NCBI GenBank assembly: GCA_021795575.1
Contig: JAJYPH010000003.1
Coordinates: 1-58,707, forward strand
Origin: Bacillota bacterium
GTDB taxonomy: Bacteria > Bacillota > Sulfobacillia > Sulfobacillales > JAIMBI01
Direction: 5' to 3'
Length of the DNA stretch: 58,707 nt
Position numbers and translations under genes: made by a program. Shown here one piece after another: positions 33,706 through 42,753 of this stretch. Numbering within the stretch: the first letter of the stretch is position 1; each line of letters begins with the position of its first letter. The notes below the pieces were generated by a model. That model made no database searches, was not told where the DNA came from, and was given only the letters and a program-made list of their open reading frames with translations.

Positions 33706-35008
33706 CGGGATCCTCGTCGTCCCAGTTGCCGGCATGGTAGGCGGTCATGTGCTTGCCCGAGCCTGGTCCCTCGTCCGGCGTGGCCTCGGGGCTGCCTTCG
33801 GTCGAGGACTCGTCGGCACCGGTCTGCTCCGTCACGGGCTCCACATATTCCACGTCGGCATCCCGCTTGGACAGCGAGATGCGCTTTTGCTGGGGGTCCA
33901 CGTACAAGACCTTCACCCGCACCCGATCCCCCACGCTCACCACGTCGCCTGGCGTTTCTACGCGATAGTCAGCCAGCTGCGAGACGTGGACCAATCCGTC
34001 CACCCCCGGCTCCAGCTCCACAAATACCCCAAACGACGCGAGCCGCACCACTGTGCCTTCCAGAACCGCCCCCTCCGGGTAGCGCTCCTGTACCACGTCC
34101 CAGGGATTAGGGTTTACCTGCCTAAGGCCCAGCGAAATTTTGTGCCGGTCGCGGTCGAGGCGGAGCACCTTCACCCGGATGGTTTCTCCGATCGTTAAAA
34201 TCTCCGACGGATGCTGAATCCGTCCCCACGACATCTCGGAGATGTGCAGGAGGCCGTCGGTCCCGCCCATGTCCACAAAGGCGCCGAAATCCGTCAGGCT
34301 TTTCACAACCCCCTCGCGCACCTGGCCTTCTTCCACGGAGGCCCACAGCTGCTCTCGCTGGGACCGGCCCTCTTCGTCCAGCACCACCCGGCGCGACAAA
34401 ATCGCACGGCGCTTGGACCGGTCCAGTTCTATGACGCGTACGCGAATGTTTTGCCCCAAAAACGGCTGCAGGTCGTTCACGAATCCTTTCGCCACATGCG
34501 AGGAGGGCACGAAGCCCCGCATGCCCACGTCAACGACCAATCCCCCCCGGACCACCTCGGTGACCACGGGCTCGAGCACCTCGCCGGACTTCAGAGCCTC
34601 TTCCAGCCGCGACCACGCGAGGGTCTCGTCGGCGCGCCGCTTCGAGAGCCGCAGCATGCCCTCGTCGCCCTCCCACCCCAGCACAAACACGGTGATCTGG
34701 TCGCCGATGGCCACCACGTCCTCGGGGCGGTCGGCCCGCCGATGGGACAGGTCATGCAGGTGGATGATGCCCTCGGACTTGGCGCCGACGTCCACCAGCA
34801 CAGTGTCCCCAGAAATTTGCACGACGGTGCCGGTCACGGTTTGCCCCGGGCGCACATCGCCGCCCGCGTGCATGCCCATGGACTGTTCCAGGGCTTCCTG
34901 ATCGGTTCCGGTCTCGTCGCCACTCGCCTCGGGGCCCTTGGGCGGCTGCTCTCCAGGTGCCGCGTGCTTCCTGTCCCATCGCTCGTCGGTGTCCGTCCCC
35001 ATCGCCAT
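33692..35008 (-). CDS. rpsA: Ribosomal protein S1 homologue
   Basis: The 438-residue protein has four S1 RNA-binding domains at about 50-125, 135-205, 220-295 and 305-380; typical lines are GLLHISEMSW and GLVHVSQLAD. N- and C-terminal tails are acidic and disordered. Bacillota S1 proteins with four domains are RNA-binding and need not be ribosome-integral as in E. coli. GGGAGG precedes the ATG with a long spacer. It lies 63 nt after plsC in the common cmk-plsC-rpsA order. Confidence 0.9.
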   Translation of the reverse strand: MAMGTDTDERWDRKHAAPGEQPPKGPEASGDETGTDQEALEQSMGMHAGGDVRPGQTVTGTVVQISGDTVLVDVGAKSEGIIHLHDLSHRRADRPEDVVAIGDQITVFVLGWEGDEGMLRLSKRRADETLAWSRLEEALKSGEVLEPVVTEVVRGGLVVDVGMRGFVPSSHVAKGFVNDLQPFLGQNIRVRVIELDRSKRRAILSRRVVLDEEGRSQREQLWASVEEGQVREGVVKSLTDFGAFVDMGGTDGLLHISEMSWGRIQHPSEILTIGETIRVKVLRLDRDRHKISLGLRQVNPNPWDVVQERYPEGAVLEGTVVRLASFGVFVELEPGVDGLVHVSQLADYRVETPGDVVSVGDRVRVKVLYVDPQQKRISLSKRDADVEYVEPVTEQTGADESSTEGSPEATPDEGPGSGKHMTAYHAGNWDDEDPGKPS

Positions 35009-35071
35009 CCCCCGTGTAGACCTCCCTAAAAGATGCCAGCGGCATCGTCCTCCATCGTCGTCTGAGCCATG

Positions 35072-35659
35072 TTATACCTTTTCCGCCGCCCCGGCCACAC
35101 TGCCCGGATGCAGCGCCACATTCACCGCAATCTGGGTCCGAATGGCCTCCCGGATCCGGGAGCTGGCGTCATCCAACGATAGGTCCGCTGGAATGGTAAA
35201 CGCCCCGCCCACCTGAAAGGTGACCGCCTGGCGAAGCCGATACCGCCCCACCAACCCCACCGGCACGATGGCGCATCCCGTCTTGCGGGCCAAATAGGCC
35301 GCTCCCCGGCGCAGCTCCTGCAGCTCCCCCGTCTCACTGCGGTGGCCCTCGGGAAACAGGATGAGCATGCCGCCGGCCTGCAGGATCGCGAGGGACGTCC
35401 TTAGGGACCGGCGGTCAGGGCGGCCACGGCGCACCGGGTAGGCATGCACCTGGCGAATCAGCCACCCCAGGCCGGGGGTATGAAACAACTCATCCTTGGC
35501 CATGTACCACGCGGGCCGTCGCATGAGCGCCCCCAACGTCGGCGGATCAAAAGCCGTCAGGTGGTTGCACACCACGATCGCCGGCCCATCCGGCACCGGC
35601 TCCCCCTCCAGCCGTAGCCGAAACAGGAGCCCCAGTCCCAAACGGACCACCCAGTACAA
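35072..35659 (-). CDS. plsC: 1-acyl-sn-glycerol-3-phosphate acyltransferase
   Basis: PlsC makes phosphatidic acid at the inner face of the membrane. The 195-residue protein has motif 1 NHLTAFD (HX4D), motif 3 FPEGHRSETGELQ and VPVGLVG (motif 4). There is no ATG: candidates are TTG at 35659 and CTG at 35662 or 35671. The frame is the same as that of cmk, whose TGA stop lies 18 nt upstream of the TTG, so read-through would fuse the two. AGGCAGGTGA over the cmk stop may be the ribosome binding site. Confidence 0.88.
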   Translation of the reverse strand: MYWVVRLGLGLLFRLRLEGEPVPDGPAIVVCNHLTAFDPPTLGALMRRPAWYMAKDELFHTPGLGWLIRQVHAYPVRRGRPDRRSLRTSLAILQAGGMLILFPEGHRSETGELQELRRGAAYLARKTGCAIVPVGLVGRYRLRQAVTFQVGGAFTIPADLSLDDASSRIREAIRTQIAVNVALHPGSVAGAAEKV

Positions 35660-35677
35660 CAGACAGTACAGGTCAAA

Positions 35678-36367
35678 TCACCTGCCTCGGACCACCGCGA
35701 GAATCTGATCAACCACCTGGGTGACCGACAGGTCCGTGGTGTCGATCGCATGCGCGTCCGGCGCACACTCCAGCGGACCCACGGCCCGGGTGGAGTCCAT
35801 GCGGTCCCGGTCGACAATCTCCTGCTGCAGTACCCGGACGTCCACCGGAAAGCCCCGGGCAGCCAGCTCCCGGTGCCGCCGCGCCGCCCGGGCCTCGAGG
35901 GACGCGGTGAGGAAAAACTTAAAAGGGGCATCCGGCAGGACATAGGTCCCGATGTCCCGGCCATCCATCACCACGCCGCCCAGCTCGGCCAGGGCCCGCT
36001 GGCGCTCCACCATTCCCGCCCGAACACCCGGCACGCTGGCGACCTGCGCCACCGTCGCATGCACCTCCGGCCGTCGGATGGCGTCGGTGACGTCCTGCCC
36101 GTCCAGCCACACGCGCAACTGGCGATTCGGATCTTCCGCGACATGAATGTCCGCCTTCTGCAGCAGGTCAACCAAGCGGACGGCGTCCGCCACATCCGTC
36201 CTCGTGGCCAGTGCCCTCAACGCCAAGGCGCGGTACATGGCTCCCGTGTCCAGGTACAACAGCCCGAGACGCGACGCCACTAGGCGGGCGACGGTGCTCT
36301 TCCCGGCCCCGGCCGGCCCGTCGACCGCGACCACCAGGGTCGATGGCTTCTCGGCTTCTCCCTGCAT
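35678..36367 (-). CDS. cmk: Cytidylate kinase
   Basis: Cmk phosphorylates CMP and dCMP. The 229-residue sequence has the P-loop DGPAGAGKST (16-25), YLDTGAMYRA (39-48), and the CMP-binding GRDIGTYVLPDA near 133-144, with the family length normal. The gene begins with ATG at 36367. It is followed in frame, after one TGA, by plsC. Confidence 0.95.
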   Translation of the reverse strand: MQGEAEKPSTLVVAVDGPAGAGKSTVARLVASRLGLLYLDTGAMYRALALRALATRTDVADAVRLVDLLQKADIHVAEDPNRQLRVWLDGQDVTDAIRRPEVHATVAQVASVPGVRAGMVERQRALAELGGVVMDGRDIGTYVLPDAPFKFFLTASLEARAARRHRELAARGFPVDVRVLQQEIVDRDRMDSTRAVGPLECAPDAHAIDTTDLSVTQVVDQILAVVRGR

Positions 36368-36482
36368 GCGACCCCATCATCCTAACTGCGTCCCGACTGC
36401 GTCCTCTGCCTGTTCTCTCGGCGTTTTCCCGGCATCCTGCCTCCGTCGCACCGGATCCTGCGCCCAGCAGGCGTCCGCCCGA

Positions 36483-36839
36483 TCACTCCCCGGCCAGGTC
36501 CGGCCGGAGCCGTCGCGCGTCCCCGCGGTACACGTGCACCGGTGCCGCGAGCCGGGCTCGCTCGACCAGCATCATCACGCGCAAAACCTTGGGGGGCGCC
36601 CCGGGCACGGCCACCTCCTGCATGCACATGAGTCCCACCGCGCTCCAGCCCAGGTTCCGCGCGGCCTCAGCCGGAAACGCCGCGTCCAGGTCCGGTGTCA
36701 GGGTGAACAGCACGGCCACCAGCTCGGACGGGGCCAGCGCATTGGCTCGCTGCATCTCGCGCAGCAACGCCCCCGCCGCCTCCAAGATGTCCTCCCGCGT
36801 GTTGGCGGGCACCGAAATCGCGCCACGGATGGCCAGCAT
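36483..36839 (-). CDS. aroH: Chorismate mutase AroH-type
   Basis: AroH rearranges chorismate to prephenate for phenylalanine and tyrosine synthesis. The ATG at 36839 follows AGGGGGGATGGG and gives 118 residues of the trimeric Bacillus AroH family: IRGAISVPANTREDILEA, TPDLDAAFPAEAAR, CMQEVAVPG, RVMMLVE and RPDLAGE. It stands 115 nt upstream of cmk. The long open frame upstream of the ATG is not part of the protein. Confidence 0.92.
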   Translation of the reverse strand: MLAIRGAISVPANTREDILEAAGALLREMQRANALAPSELVAVLFTLTPDLDAAFPAEAARNLGWSAVGLMCMQEVAVPGAPPKVLRVMMLVERARLAAPVHVYRGDARRLRPDLAGE

Positions 36840-36889
36840 CCCATCCCCCCTGCCCGCCGAGCATATCACGGGCCGGGCGGCGCGTCGCC

Positions 36890-37057
36890 TCAGCGCGGAA
36901 ACGATACGGCGTGCTGAGCGTCGCGCCGGACCCGATCCTGGCACGCTTCGCACACGTATGGTTCCAGATCCCCCGGATGTTCCCTGAGCCGCTCAAAGTC
37001 ATGCTGCCACTTGGCCAATTCCACCGCCTGCCCGCAGACAGCGCACTTGACTTCCAC
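36890..37057 (-). CDS. Small zinc-ribbon protein (DUF2197, YlaI-like)
   Basis: A GTG at 37057 after GGGAGGGG opens a 55-residue frame with two CxxC pairs (KCAVCGQ and VCEACQ), a zinc ribbon, around a basic/acidic helix (WQHDFERLREHPGDLEP). Size and spacing match the Bacillus YlaI family, of unknown function. It is co-directional with aroH, ending 50 nt before the aroH start. Confidence 0.75.
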   Translation of the reverse strand: MEVKCAVCGQAVELAKWQHDFERLREHPGDLEPYVCEACQDRVRRDAQHAVSFPR

Positions 37058-37109
37058 TTGAATCCCCTCCCACTATGATATTAGGGGCCGAGGGGTCGAC
37101 CCGAACAAC

Positions 37110-38222
37110 GTGAGGTGCACTTTGGACGTCAGCTGGAACCCGCCGTCCGCCGTCGAGCCCGCTGCCGGCGGTCACCGCATGCCGCTACCCGCCGGACCGC
37201 TTTCTGTGGGCGCCGTCTGGGGGGCGCTGCCGTCGCCGCGTCGCGAGGCCGCGCGCGACTATCTTGCCCAGGACCGCCTGGTCCACCGGTTTCGCCGCGG
37301 CCGCGCGTACCTGGCCATCCTCCAAGGCCACCAAGACGCGTACCACGTCTATTGTGAAGAGGGGCCGGACGTCTGGCAAGTAGGATGCACCTGCGGGCGG
37401 CGGATGCCCTGCACGCACGTGGGGGCCCTGCTGTTCGCCGTCGCCCAGGACTCCGGGCACTTTGCCGCCTGGACCCCGGCGGCTCGGCGCTGGCAGTCCC
37501 AGGCTGACTGGGCCTGGGAGTGGGCGCGCGGCGCTTCGTTCCCGTGGGCGGCCCTTAACCCTGAGCAGCCGCTGGCTGACCCGCCCGCGACCCATGACAC
37601 AGCCTTGCCCGATCCGGCCGCGACACTGGCCGACGTCCCCGCGCGTCGACTGTCGCGCGCCCTCGGTGACGTGGTCCGGACTGCGCATCCCGGCTGGTGG
37701 GAACACCAGGGCTTTGTCAGCGCCGTGGTCGAGGCGTTCCTGCGCTTGGCCCGCGTCAACCCCGATCCGTTGGCGCAGGTGGAGTGGATTCAGCGCCTCG
37801 CGGAGGAACCGCGCATCCCCTGTGGGCCACTCTTTCCCGTTCAGCGTGCGCCGCACCCGGCCGTCGCGGCCGCCTGGCGCAGCACGTTGTGGGACCTGGC
37901 CCGCGCCCACGCCCTCGATCCGCGACCGTCCCAGGCGCTGGCGGCGCGGGCGCTGTTGGCTCTCGCCCCGCTCGCCGCAACCCGCCCCGACATACGCGGC
38001 GAGTTTGCCTGGGCGCTGCCTGATGGCCCCAGCCAAGCAGAACCCCTCCTCCAGCAGGGCCGCGCCGCCGAAGCCTGGTGGCATCTGTCGCGCGCTGACG
38101 ACGGGACCCCCGACCCGTTTCACCCGTCGACTCGAGACCCCTACCGACTAGCGGCGCAACGGCTCGCCAAGTCCCTCATCACGGGAGACGCGTCGCCACC
38201 GACGCCGGACCCCCGGGCCTGA
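37110..38222 (+). CDS. SWIM zinc-finger protein
   Basis: The 370-residue protein has a SWIM zinc finger CTCGRRMPCTH (Cys93, Cys95, Cys101, His103), a fold that binds DNA or proteins. The rest is helical and alanine-rich and is not recognised. The frame starts at GTG 37110, though TTG 37122 or ATG 37179 are possible starts. In other Bacillota SWIM proteins are paired with SNF2-family ATPases, as in ywqB/ywqA; such an ATPase lies 7 kb away at 45164. It ends abutting pncB, tail to tail. Confidence 0.75.
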   Translation: MRCTLDVSWNPPSAVEPAAGGHRMPLPAGPLSVGAVWGALPSPRREAARDYLAQDRLVHRFRRGRAYLAILQGHQDAYHVYCEEGPDVWQVGCTCGRRMPCTHVGALLFAVAQDSGHFAAWTPAARRWQSQADWAWEWARGASFPWAALNPEQPLADPPATHDTALPDPAATLADVPARRLSRALGDVVRTAHPGWWEHQGFVSAVVEAFLRLARVNPDPLAQVEWIQRLAEEPRIPCGPLFPVQRAPHPAVAAAWRSTLWDLARAHALDPRPSQALAARALLALAPLAATRPDIRGEFAWALPDGPSQAEPLLQQGRAAEAWWHLSRADDGTPDPFHPSTRDPYRLAAQRLAKSLITGDASPPTPDPRA

Positions 38223-39272
38223 TTAGCCGCACGGCACCAAGCCCTCCGTCTCCGTGATCCCCGGGATGCGGCCGCGCTTCGCCACCGGGCGCCCCGCCAC
38301 TTCTTTCAGATCCATGGTGAAGTCCAGCGGCGGCGCGGCGGCGACGTAGTGTCCCACCCCGAAACCGGAGGCCCCCGCCTCGCGCAGTTCGGCCACCCGC
38401 TCTGGCGACAACCCCCCTGAGACAAAGATCCCCACATGCCCAAACCCTGCCCGGTCCAGGTGGACGCGCAGTTCCCGCACGAGCCCCGCGGTGACACCTC
38501 CGCGCTCGCGGGGCGTATCCAGGCGGACACTGGTGAGCGACGGCAGGGCCCGGGCGACCCGGAGCGCCTCTTCCACCTCGTCATGAAAGGTGTCCACCAG
38601 CACGGTGCGCGGCACCGCCGCCGGCATCACGGCATCAAACAGCCGGGCCACGGTCAGGGTATCGCCCACCATGAGCATCAGCGCGTGCGGCATGGTGCCG
38701 GCCGGCACGAGACCCGCCTGGCGCGCCCCCAAAATCGTCGAGACGCCCTGAAATCCCGCCACCAGCGTCGCGCGGTCCATCACCGACGCCACCGCCGGGT
38801 GCACATGCCGTGCGCCATAGGAAATGACCGGCGCGCCGCCCGCGGCCGCCACCACGGCGGCCGCGGCGGTCGCCCAGCCGGACGAGGCGGCCAGCATCCC
38901 CAGCAGCGCTGTCTCGAACACGCCAAATTGGCTGTACGGTCCCCGAATCCGCAGCACCACCTGGCGTGCCGCCACGCGGGTGCCCTCTGGCGCCGCCCAA
39001 AGCTCGAGACCACGCCCCGACAGCAGGCCGAGGGCCTCATCCATTCCGGCTAAAAGCCCGCCGTGGTTGGCAAACACCTCGGCCGTCACGACTTGCTGGG
39101 CCAGCCCCTGCTGAGCCAGGACCTCGAGCGTCCCCACAAAATACACGTCCGCCGTCAGGCCCCCCAGCACCTGATCCGGGGTGGCCGACCGCACCGGCGA
39201 CGGCGCTGGCTCCCAGCGGGCCACCTCCGCCCACGACAGGGCCGGGGCTGGCAGCGGGCTTAGGCCCGCCAC
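38223..39272 (-). CDS. pncB: Nicotinate phosphoribosyltransferase
   Basis: PncB makes nicotinate mononucleotide from nicotinate in NAD salvage. The 349-residue protein is the shorter archaeal/thermophile type. It has [13 protein letters not shown] near the start, [11 protein letters not shown] (about 150-160), [11 protein letters not shown] (about 225-235), [10 protein letters not shown] and the terminal [16 protein letters not shown] phosphate-binding region. The GTG start overlaps ridA by 13 nt. Confidence 0.88.
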   Translation of the reverse strand: MAGLSPLPAPALSWAEVARWEPAPSPVRSATPDQVLGGLTADVYFVGTLEVLAQQGLAQQVVTAEVFANHGGLLAGMDEALGLLSGRGLELWAAPEGTRVAARQVVLRIRGPYSQFGVFETALLGMLAASSGWATAAAAVVAAAGGAPVISYGARHVHPAVASVMDRATLVAGFQGVSTILGARQAGLVPAGTMPHALMLMVGDTLTVARLFDAVMPAAVPRTVLVDTFHDEVEEALRVARALPSLTSVRLDTPRERGGVTAGLVRELRVHLDRAGFGHVGIFVSGGLSPERVAELREAGASGFGVGHYVAAAPPLDFTMDLKEVAGRPVAKRGRIPGITETEGLVPCG

Positions 39273-39751
39273 GAGAAAATCACTTCCACCTCGACCGGCG
39301 CGTCCAGCGGCAGCGCACTCACGCCGACCGCCGACCGGGCATGCCGCCCCGCCTCGCCAAACACACTCTGCAAAAGCTCCGACGCCCCATTGATCACACT
39401 CGGCTGGGCGTGAAAATCAGGAGGCGACTGCACAAACCCCACGACTTTTAAAACACCGGTCAGGCGGTCCACGCCCCCTACGGCGGCGGCCGCCGCGGCC
39501 AGCGCATTTAAGGCGCACTGGCGTGCGGCGGCCCGCGCTTCCTCCACGCTCACCGCGTCACCCACCGCGCCGGTCGTCACCAGCCGCCCATCCACCGAGG
39601 GGAGCTGCCCCGACGTCCAGCACTGATCCCCCACCACCCGAGCTGGCACGTACACGGCCACCGGTGCCGGCGCCACCGGCAGGGTGATTCCCAGCGCGTC
39701 GAGCTGCTCCGATACGGTGCCCGTCCCCGCTGCCTCGCTGCCAGATGCCAT
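39260..39751 (-). CDS. RidA/YjgF-family enamine deaminase
   Basis: The 163-residue protein has the chorismate-mutase-like fold of Rid[21 protein letters not shown], then [17 protein letters not shown], and [20 protein letters not shown], with the conserved substrate Arg in RSAVG. Such proteins remove reactive enamine by-products of PLP enzymes or act on related small molecules. The start is set at the ATG at 39751, but it lacks a well-spaced ribosome binding site. It overlaps pncB by 13 nt. Confidence 0.8.
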   Translation of the reverse strand: MASGSEAAGTGTVSEQLDALGITLPVAPAPVAVYVPARVVGDQCWTSGQLPSVDGRLVTTGAVGDAVSVEEARAAARQCALNALAAAAAAVGGVDRLTGVLKVVGFVQSPPDFHAQPSVINGASELLQSVFGEAGRHARSAVGVSALPLDAPVEVEVIFSWRA

Positions 39752-40211
39752 TCCCTGATCGCCGCCCATCTTGCAATTTGGCCCGCTCCATCCGGCGGGG
39801 CCGTACTTCGAGACTAGCATCCACCCGATCCGCGGTCAATGCAGGGAACGCCTGCCACATCCGCCTTCAGCCGACCGCTCGGCCATGGACCAGACACTCC
39901 TGCCGGCAACGGCTGTGACCGGCACGCGGTGCCCGGTTTACGATTCGGGATCACGCCCCGCCACGCGTGGCGCCGCGGCGGCACGGACCGATACGGATCG
40001 CGACTCCGCGCGGATGTCTTGGCCCGCCATTCTATGCGATAGGCCGGGCTCGCGGCCGGGCACCGAACGCGTGGGGCTGTGCGGCTTATCCCCCCTGGCA
40101 CTGGGGTCACTGCCTTTGGAACACCAAGGCTTCACTCTGACCGCGCCGCTTGTGGCTGCGGTCCCGGGCGATGGGTCGGCCAGCGACGCGGCCGCTGTCC
40201 GCCGCGGGTTC
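39752..40211. other. Intergenic region with no supported gene
   Basis: An open frame covers most of this stretch on the plus strand and ends just before ccdA, but it has no ribosome binding site, irregular composition and no recognisable motif. No terminator or structured RNA was identified. The ccdA promoter starts at its right end. Confidence 0.4.
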
Positions 40212-40240
40212 TTGACTTGCTCTTCAGGGCATTGCATTAT
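40212..40240 (+). promoter_or_regulatory. Promoter of ccdA-tlpA
   Basis: TTGACT (40212-40217), a 17-nt spacer and CATTAT (40235-40240) form a good sigma-A promoter. The start would lie near 40247, about 14 nt before the ccdA GTG, leaving almost no leader. Confidence 0.65.
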
Positions 40241-40260
40241 TAGAATTCGATGGGGGTGAG

Positions 40261-40956
40261 GTGGTGCTGGCTGAACCGGTTTCGCTGGCCTTCCTGATGG
40301 GAGTCGCTGCCGTGTTCAATCCGTGTGGGATTGCCCTACTGCCCGCCACCATGGCGTGGGTCGGCGGGACCGTGCTGGTCACCCCCCGGTGGGTGGTGCG
40401 CTCGGGCCAGGGGGCGGGGACGGGCCTGCTGATGGCGGTTGGCTTTACCGCCGTCGTGGCGGTGGTGGCCCTCCTGATTCGAGCCTTGGGGCTGTTTGTC
40501 GGGCCTGTGCTTCGGCCCGTGATGCTGGGTATGGCCGGCGCACTGATTCTCGGAGGCGGGCTGGTGGGGATCGGGCTGTTTCACTTTCCCATCGACCGGT
40601 GGGTGCGCTGGGATCCGCGGCCCCGGGGGCACCGGGGATGGACCTTGCTGGTGGCCGGCGTGATTTACGGTACCGCAGCCCTCAGCTGCACGCTCCCCCT
40701 CTTCCTGGCCGCGTTCATCCCGGCGCTGTCGGCGGGCACACTCACCTTTGTGCAGCTCGTCGCGGCATTCGGCCTGGGCGCCGCGCTGGTGCTGGTTGGC
40801 GTCAGCGAACTGACCCTCTTCGCCCGCGACACGACGATCCACCTGATCCAGCGCGTAGGCCCCTGGCTGAACCCTGTGCTGGGCCTGATGGTCGCAGCCG
40901 CCGGCAGCTATCTGCTGTACTACTGGCTCTTGGGGCCAGGACGGTTCCTCGCCTAG
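40261..40956 (+). CDS. ccdA: CcdA-type thiol:disulfide membrane transporter
   Basis: CcdA carries reducing electrons across the membrane to extracytoplasmic thioredoxins for cytochrome c and cortex assembly. The 231-residue protein has six helices with the redox pair FNPCG (Cys22) and LSCTLP (Cys143). It begins GTG after GGGGGTGAG and is followed 81 nt later by the TlpA-like lipoprotein, its probable partner. Confidence 0.9.
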   Translation: MVLAEPVSLAFLMGVAAVFNPCGIALLPATMAWVGGTVLVTPRWVVRSGQGAGTGLLMAVGFTAVVAVVALLIRALGLFVGPVLRPVMLGMAGALILGGGLVGIGLFHFPIDRWVRWDPRPRGHRGWTLLVAGVIYGTAALSCTLPLFLAAFIPALSAGTLTFVQLVAAFGLGAALVLVGVSELTLFARDTTIHLIQRVGPWLNPVLGLMVAAAGSYLLYYWLLGPGRFLA

Positions 40957-41037
40957 TGGACTCTGACGCCCCTCCCAGGGGCACCCGCATCGGGCTGGCT
41001 CGCCCGATGACCCATTGATTGTAGGAGGTGTACAAGG

Positions 41038-41622
41038 ATGAAGATGCGATCATCGGGACCACGGCGCGTCCCGGCATGGTGGGCGGCCGCCGCCGCCGTC
41101 GTGCTCGGCATCGGCTTGGCGGGATGTGGGGCCGCCGTGCCCCAAGCCGGGGCGACCCATAAGCCAGCGCTCACCAAGGCTCCCACCACCACTCCCGTCC
41201 GCACGCCTGCGCCGAAGGATCCGGCGGCGCCGGCCTTTTCCGTCAAGGATCTTGCGGGGGCGGCGATCTCCGTGCCCAACGGGGCCCCGACCGTGGTGTA
41301 CTTTATGTCAGCGATCTGCGGCAGCTGCATTCAGGGGGAGCAGCAGCTGGCGCAGCTGGCCGCTCAACTGCCGGGGTCTGTCCATCTGCTGTCCCTCGAC
41401 GTTACGCCGCAGTATGACACGGCCCAATCCCTGGCGGCCGTGGCCCAGGAGACGGGCGCGCATTGGCCTCAGGCGTTTTCCACCTCAGCCATCCTGCAAG
41501 CGTACCACGTGACTCAGCTGGACCAGGCGGCCGTAGTCACCGCGTCGGGGCACGTCCTCTACAACGGACCCCTGCCGTCCAACAGCCAGTTGCTCTCGCT
41601 GCTTCACCGCGCGGGGACCTGA
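41038..41622 (+). CDS. TlpA/ResA-like thioredoxin lipoprotein
   Basis: The 194-residue precursor has lipobox GLAGC (Cys30), a Pro/Thr-rich linker, and a thioredoxin domain with CGSC (Cys94, Cys97) after TVVYFMSA. It should be a membrane-tethered extracellular thiol reductase or oxidase. AGGAGG precedes the ATG, 81 nt after ccdA, and electrons from CcdA would keep its CxxC reduced. The CGSC pair is not the usual CxPC, so its redox preference is uncertain. Confidence 0.88.
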   Translation: MKMRSSGPRRVPAWWAAAAAVVLGIGLAGCGAAVPQAGATHKPALTKAPTTTPVRTPAPKDPAAPAFSVKDLAGAAISVPNGAPTVVYFMSAICGSCIQGEQQLAQLAAQLPGSVHLLSLDVTPQYDTAQSLAAVAQETGAHWPQAFSTSAILQAYHVTQLDQAAVVTASGHVLYNGPLPSNSQLLSLLHRAGT

Positions 41623-41828
41623 AATGCAGGCCGGGGGCTCGCCGATCCACGCCGCCCCGTCGATGACGCAGTCAAGCCGTGTCGCTGATGCCCCGCGGCG
41701 TCGCTCCGGGTGGGGTGGCGCCGCCATCTGCGAGAGCCCCGCCGCACGCGAGGACACGCGCGACCGCACCACCGGTGCGAGGTCGCGCGTGTCCTCCCAT
41801 GCGCACCTGCACATCAGGAGTCGGACGG
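41623..41828. other. Short intergenic region with a large hairpin
   Basis: This region follows the TlpA stop and holds no supported gene. Its main feature is the hairpin at 41750-41796. The remaining sequence shows no promoter. Confidence 0.5.
41750..41796. terminator. 47-nt hairpin with 16-bp arms
   Basis: GAGGACACGCGCGACC (41750-41765) and its exact complement (41781-41796) form a perfect 16-bp stem, extended inside by GCACC/GGTGC. No T tract follows on either strand. It probably separates the plus-strand ccdA unit from the minus-strand metal cluster. Confidence 0.5.
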
Positions 41829-42035
41829 TCATCCACCACCCATCATGACCTGGCGGGGCGCAGAGCTGGACGGTGTCGGGGCGTGGACGGCGGTACGCCC
41901 CGGGCGTCGAAACCCCTGCGCCACCGGCGTGTCCATTCGGAATGAACCCGGATGCCCCCCACCGGGCCCTCCCAGCGTCCCGACCGCTGCCGCCATGCCC
42001 ACCACCACCGCCGTGCCCCACCGGAGTGTGCCCAT
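41829..42035 (-). CDS. Small protein with signal-like N-terminus
   Basis: The 68-residue frame begins MGTLRWGTAVVVGMAAAVGT, like a signal peptide, then becomes Gly/Pro/Ser-rich with a met-rich end (VMMGGG). Its ATG overlaps the upstream stop in a TGATG arrangement, which supports coupling and a real gene. The family is unknown, and a chance frame is possible. Confidence 0.35.
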   Translation of the reverse strand: MGTLRWGTAVVVGMAAAVGTLGGPGGGHPGSFRMDTPVAQGFRRPGRTAVHAPTPSSSAPRQVMMGGG

Positions 42036-42316
42036 CAGCCCACCTCCCGGCTACGCCGGCCCCGGGCAGGCGTGCTCGGCCGCTGTCGTGCCCGCCTGAC
42101 CATGGTCCCCGCCATGATGGCGGTCGCCATTCCTACTGTCACGACGACCCCCATCACCCACCCGTGTCCCTGGCTCCACCAACCGCCGACGGCCGCCGCC
42201 ACCCCCATGGAGGTCAGCCAGCTTGCCGCCAGCGGCCCACCACAGCACGCCGCCACACCCACGCCAGCCACCACCAGTGGCCAGCGGCCGCTGTTACGCG
42301 TTTTGTCCTCCGTCAC
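42035..42316 (-). CDS. MerT/MerF-like small metal-transport protein
   Basis: The 93-residue protein has two or three helices and a cysteine pair in ACCGGPLAASWL (about 24-35), the layout of the first helix of mercury transporters (CC-x-GP). It starts at GTG 42316 after GGAAGGCGGG; a GTG at 42346 is the alternative. A metal-binding HMA protein lies upstream. Lead, copper or mercury could be the metal; nothing fixes it. Confidence 0.5.
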   Translation of the reverse strand: MTEDKTRNSGRWPLVVAGVGVAACCGGPLAASWLTSMGVAAAVGGWWSQGHGWVMGVVVTVGMATAIMAGTMVRRARQRPSTPARGRRSREVG

Positions 42317-42520
42317 CGTGGTCCCGCCTTCCGTTCGGGCCGCCACCCGCCTTTCGGCGCTTCTCGGATTAGCCGTTCAACGGCCGGCGCCCTGGCCCTC
42401 GCTACTTCCACCGGCGGGCGCCACGCGCTGGTGGCCTGGGGCGTCTGGCAGCCGACCGCCCACCCTTGAGAAAGCCACGGCCGTTGCGACCCGACCTCGG
42501 CACCCGCCCTCGCCGACGCC

Positions 42521-42733
42521 CTAGCCTCGCTGAGGCACCACGCGATAACCCGCCGCATCCACGGCCCGAATGATCGCCGCTTCCTCGATGGGCTGGTCGT
42601 GCACAATCGTCGCCTGCCGGTGCAGGTAGTGCACCCGCGCCGACAACACCCCGGGCACCGTCTGCAGCGCGGACTGTACCTTGCCGGCGCAGTCGATGCA
42701 GTGCATCCCCTCCACCTTCCACGCGCTCTCCAT
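42521..42733 (-). CDS. HMA-domain metallochaperone (CopZ/MerP-like)
   Basis: The 70-residue protein is one ferredoxin-like HMA domain with GMHCIDCAGKV (Cys pair at about 11 and 14), which binds a soft metal ion such as copper or mercury. GGGAGGG precedes the ATG. No P-type ATPase gene lies in the window; the MerT-like gene follows after a 204-nt gap. Confidence 0.88.
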   Translation of the reverse strand: MESAWKVEGMHCIDCAGKVQSALQTVPGVLSARVHYLHRQATIVHDQPIEEAAIIRAVDAAGYRVVPQRG

Positions 42734-42753
42734 CCAGCATCCCTCCCTCTGCG

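Noticed and set aside
39771..40259. Open frame of 162 codons ending just before ccdA
   Set aside because: It has no ribosome binding site, no motif, irregular composition, and a promoter for ccdA lies inside it.
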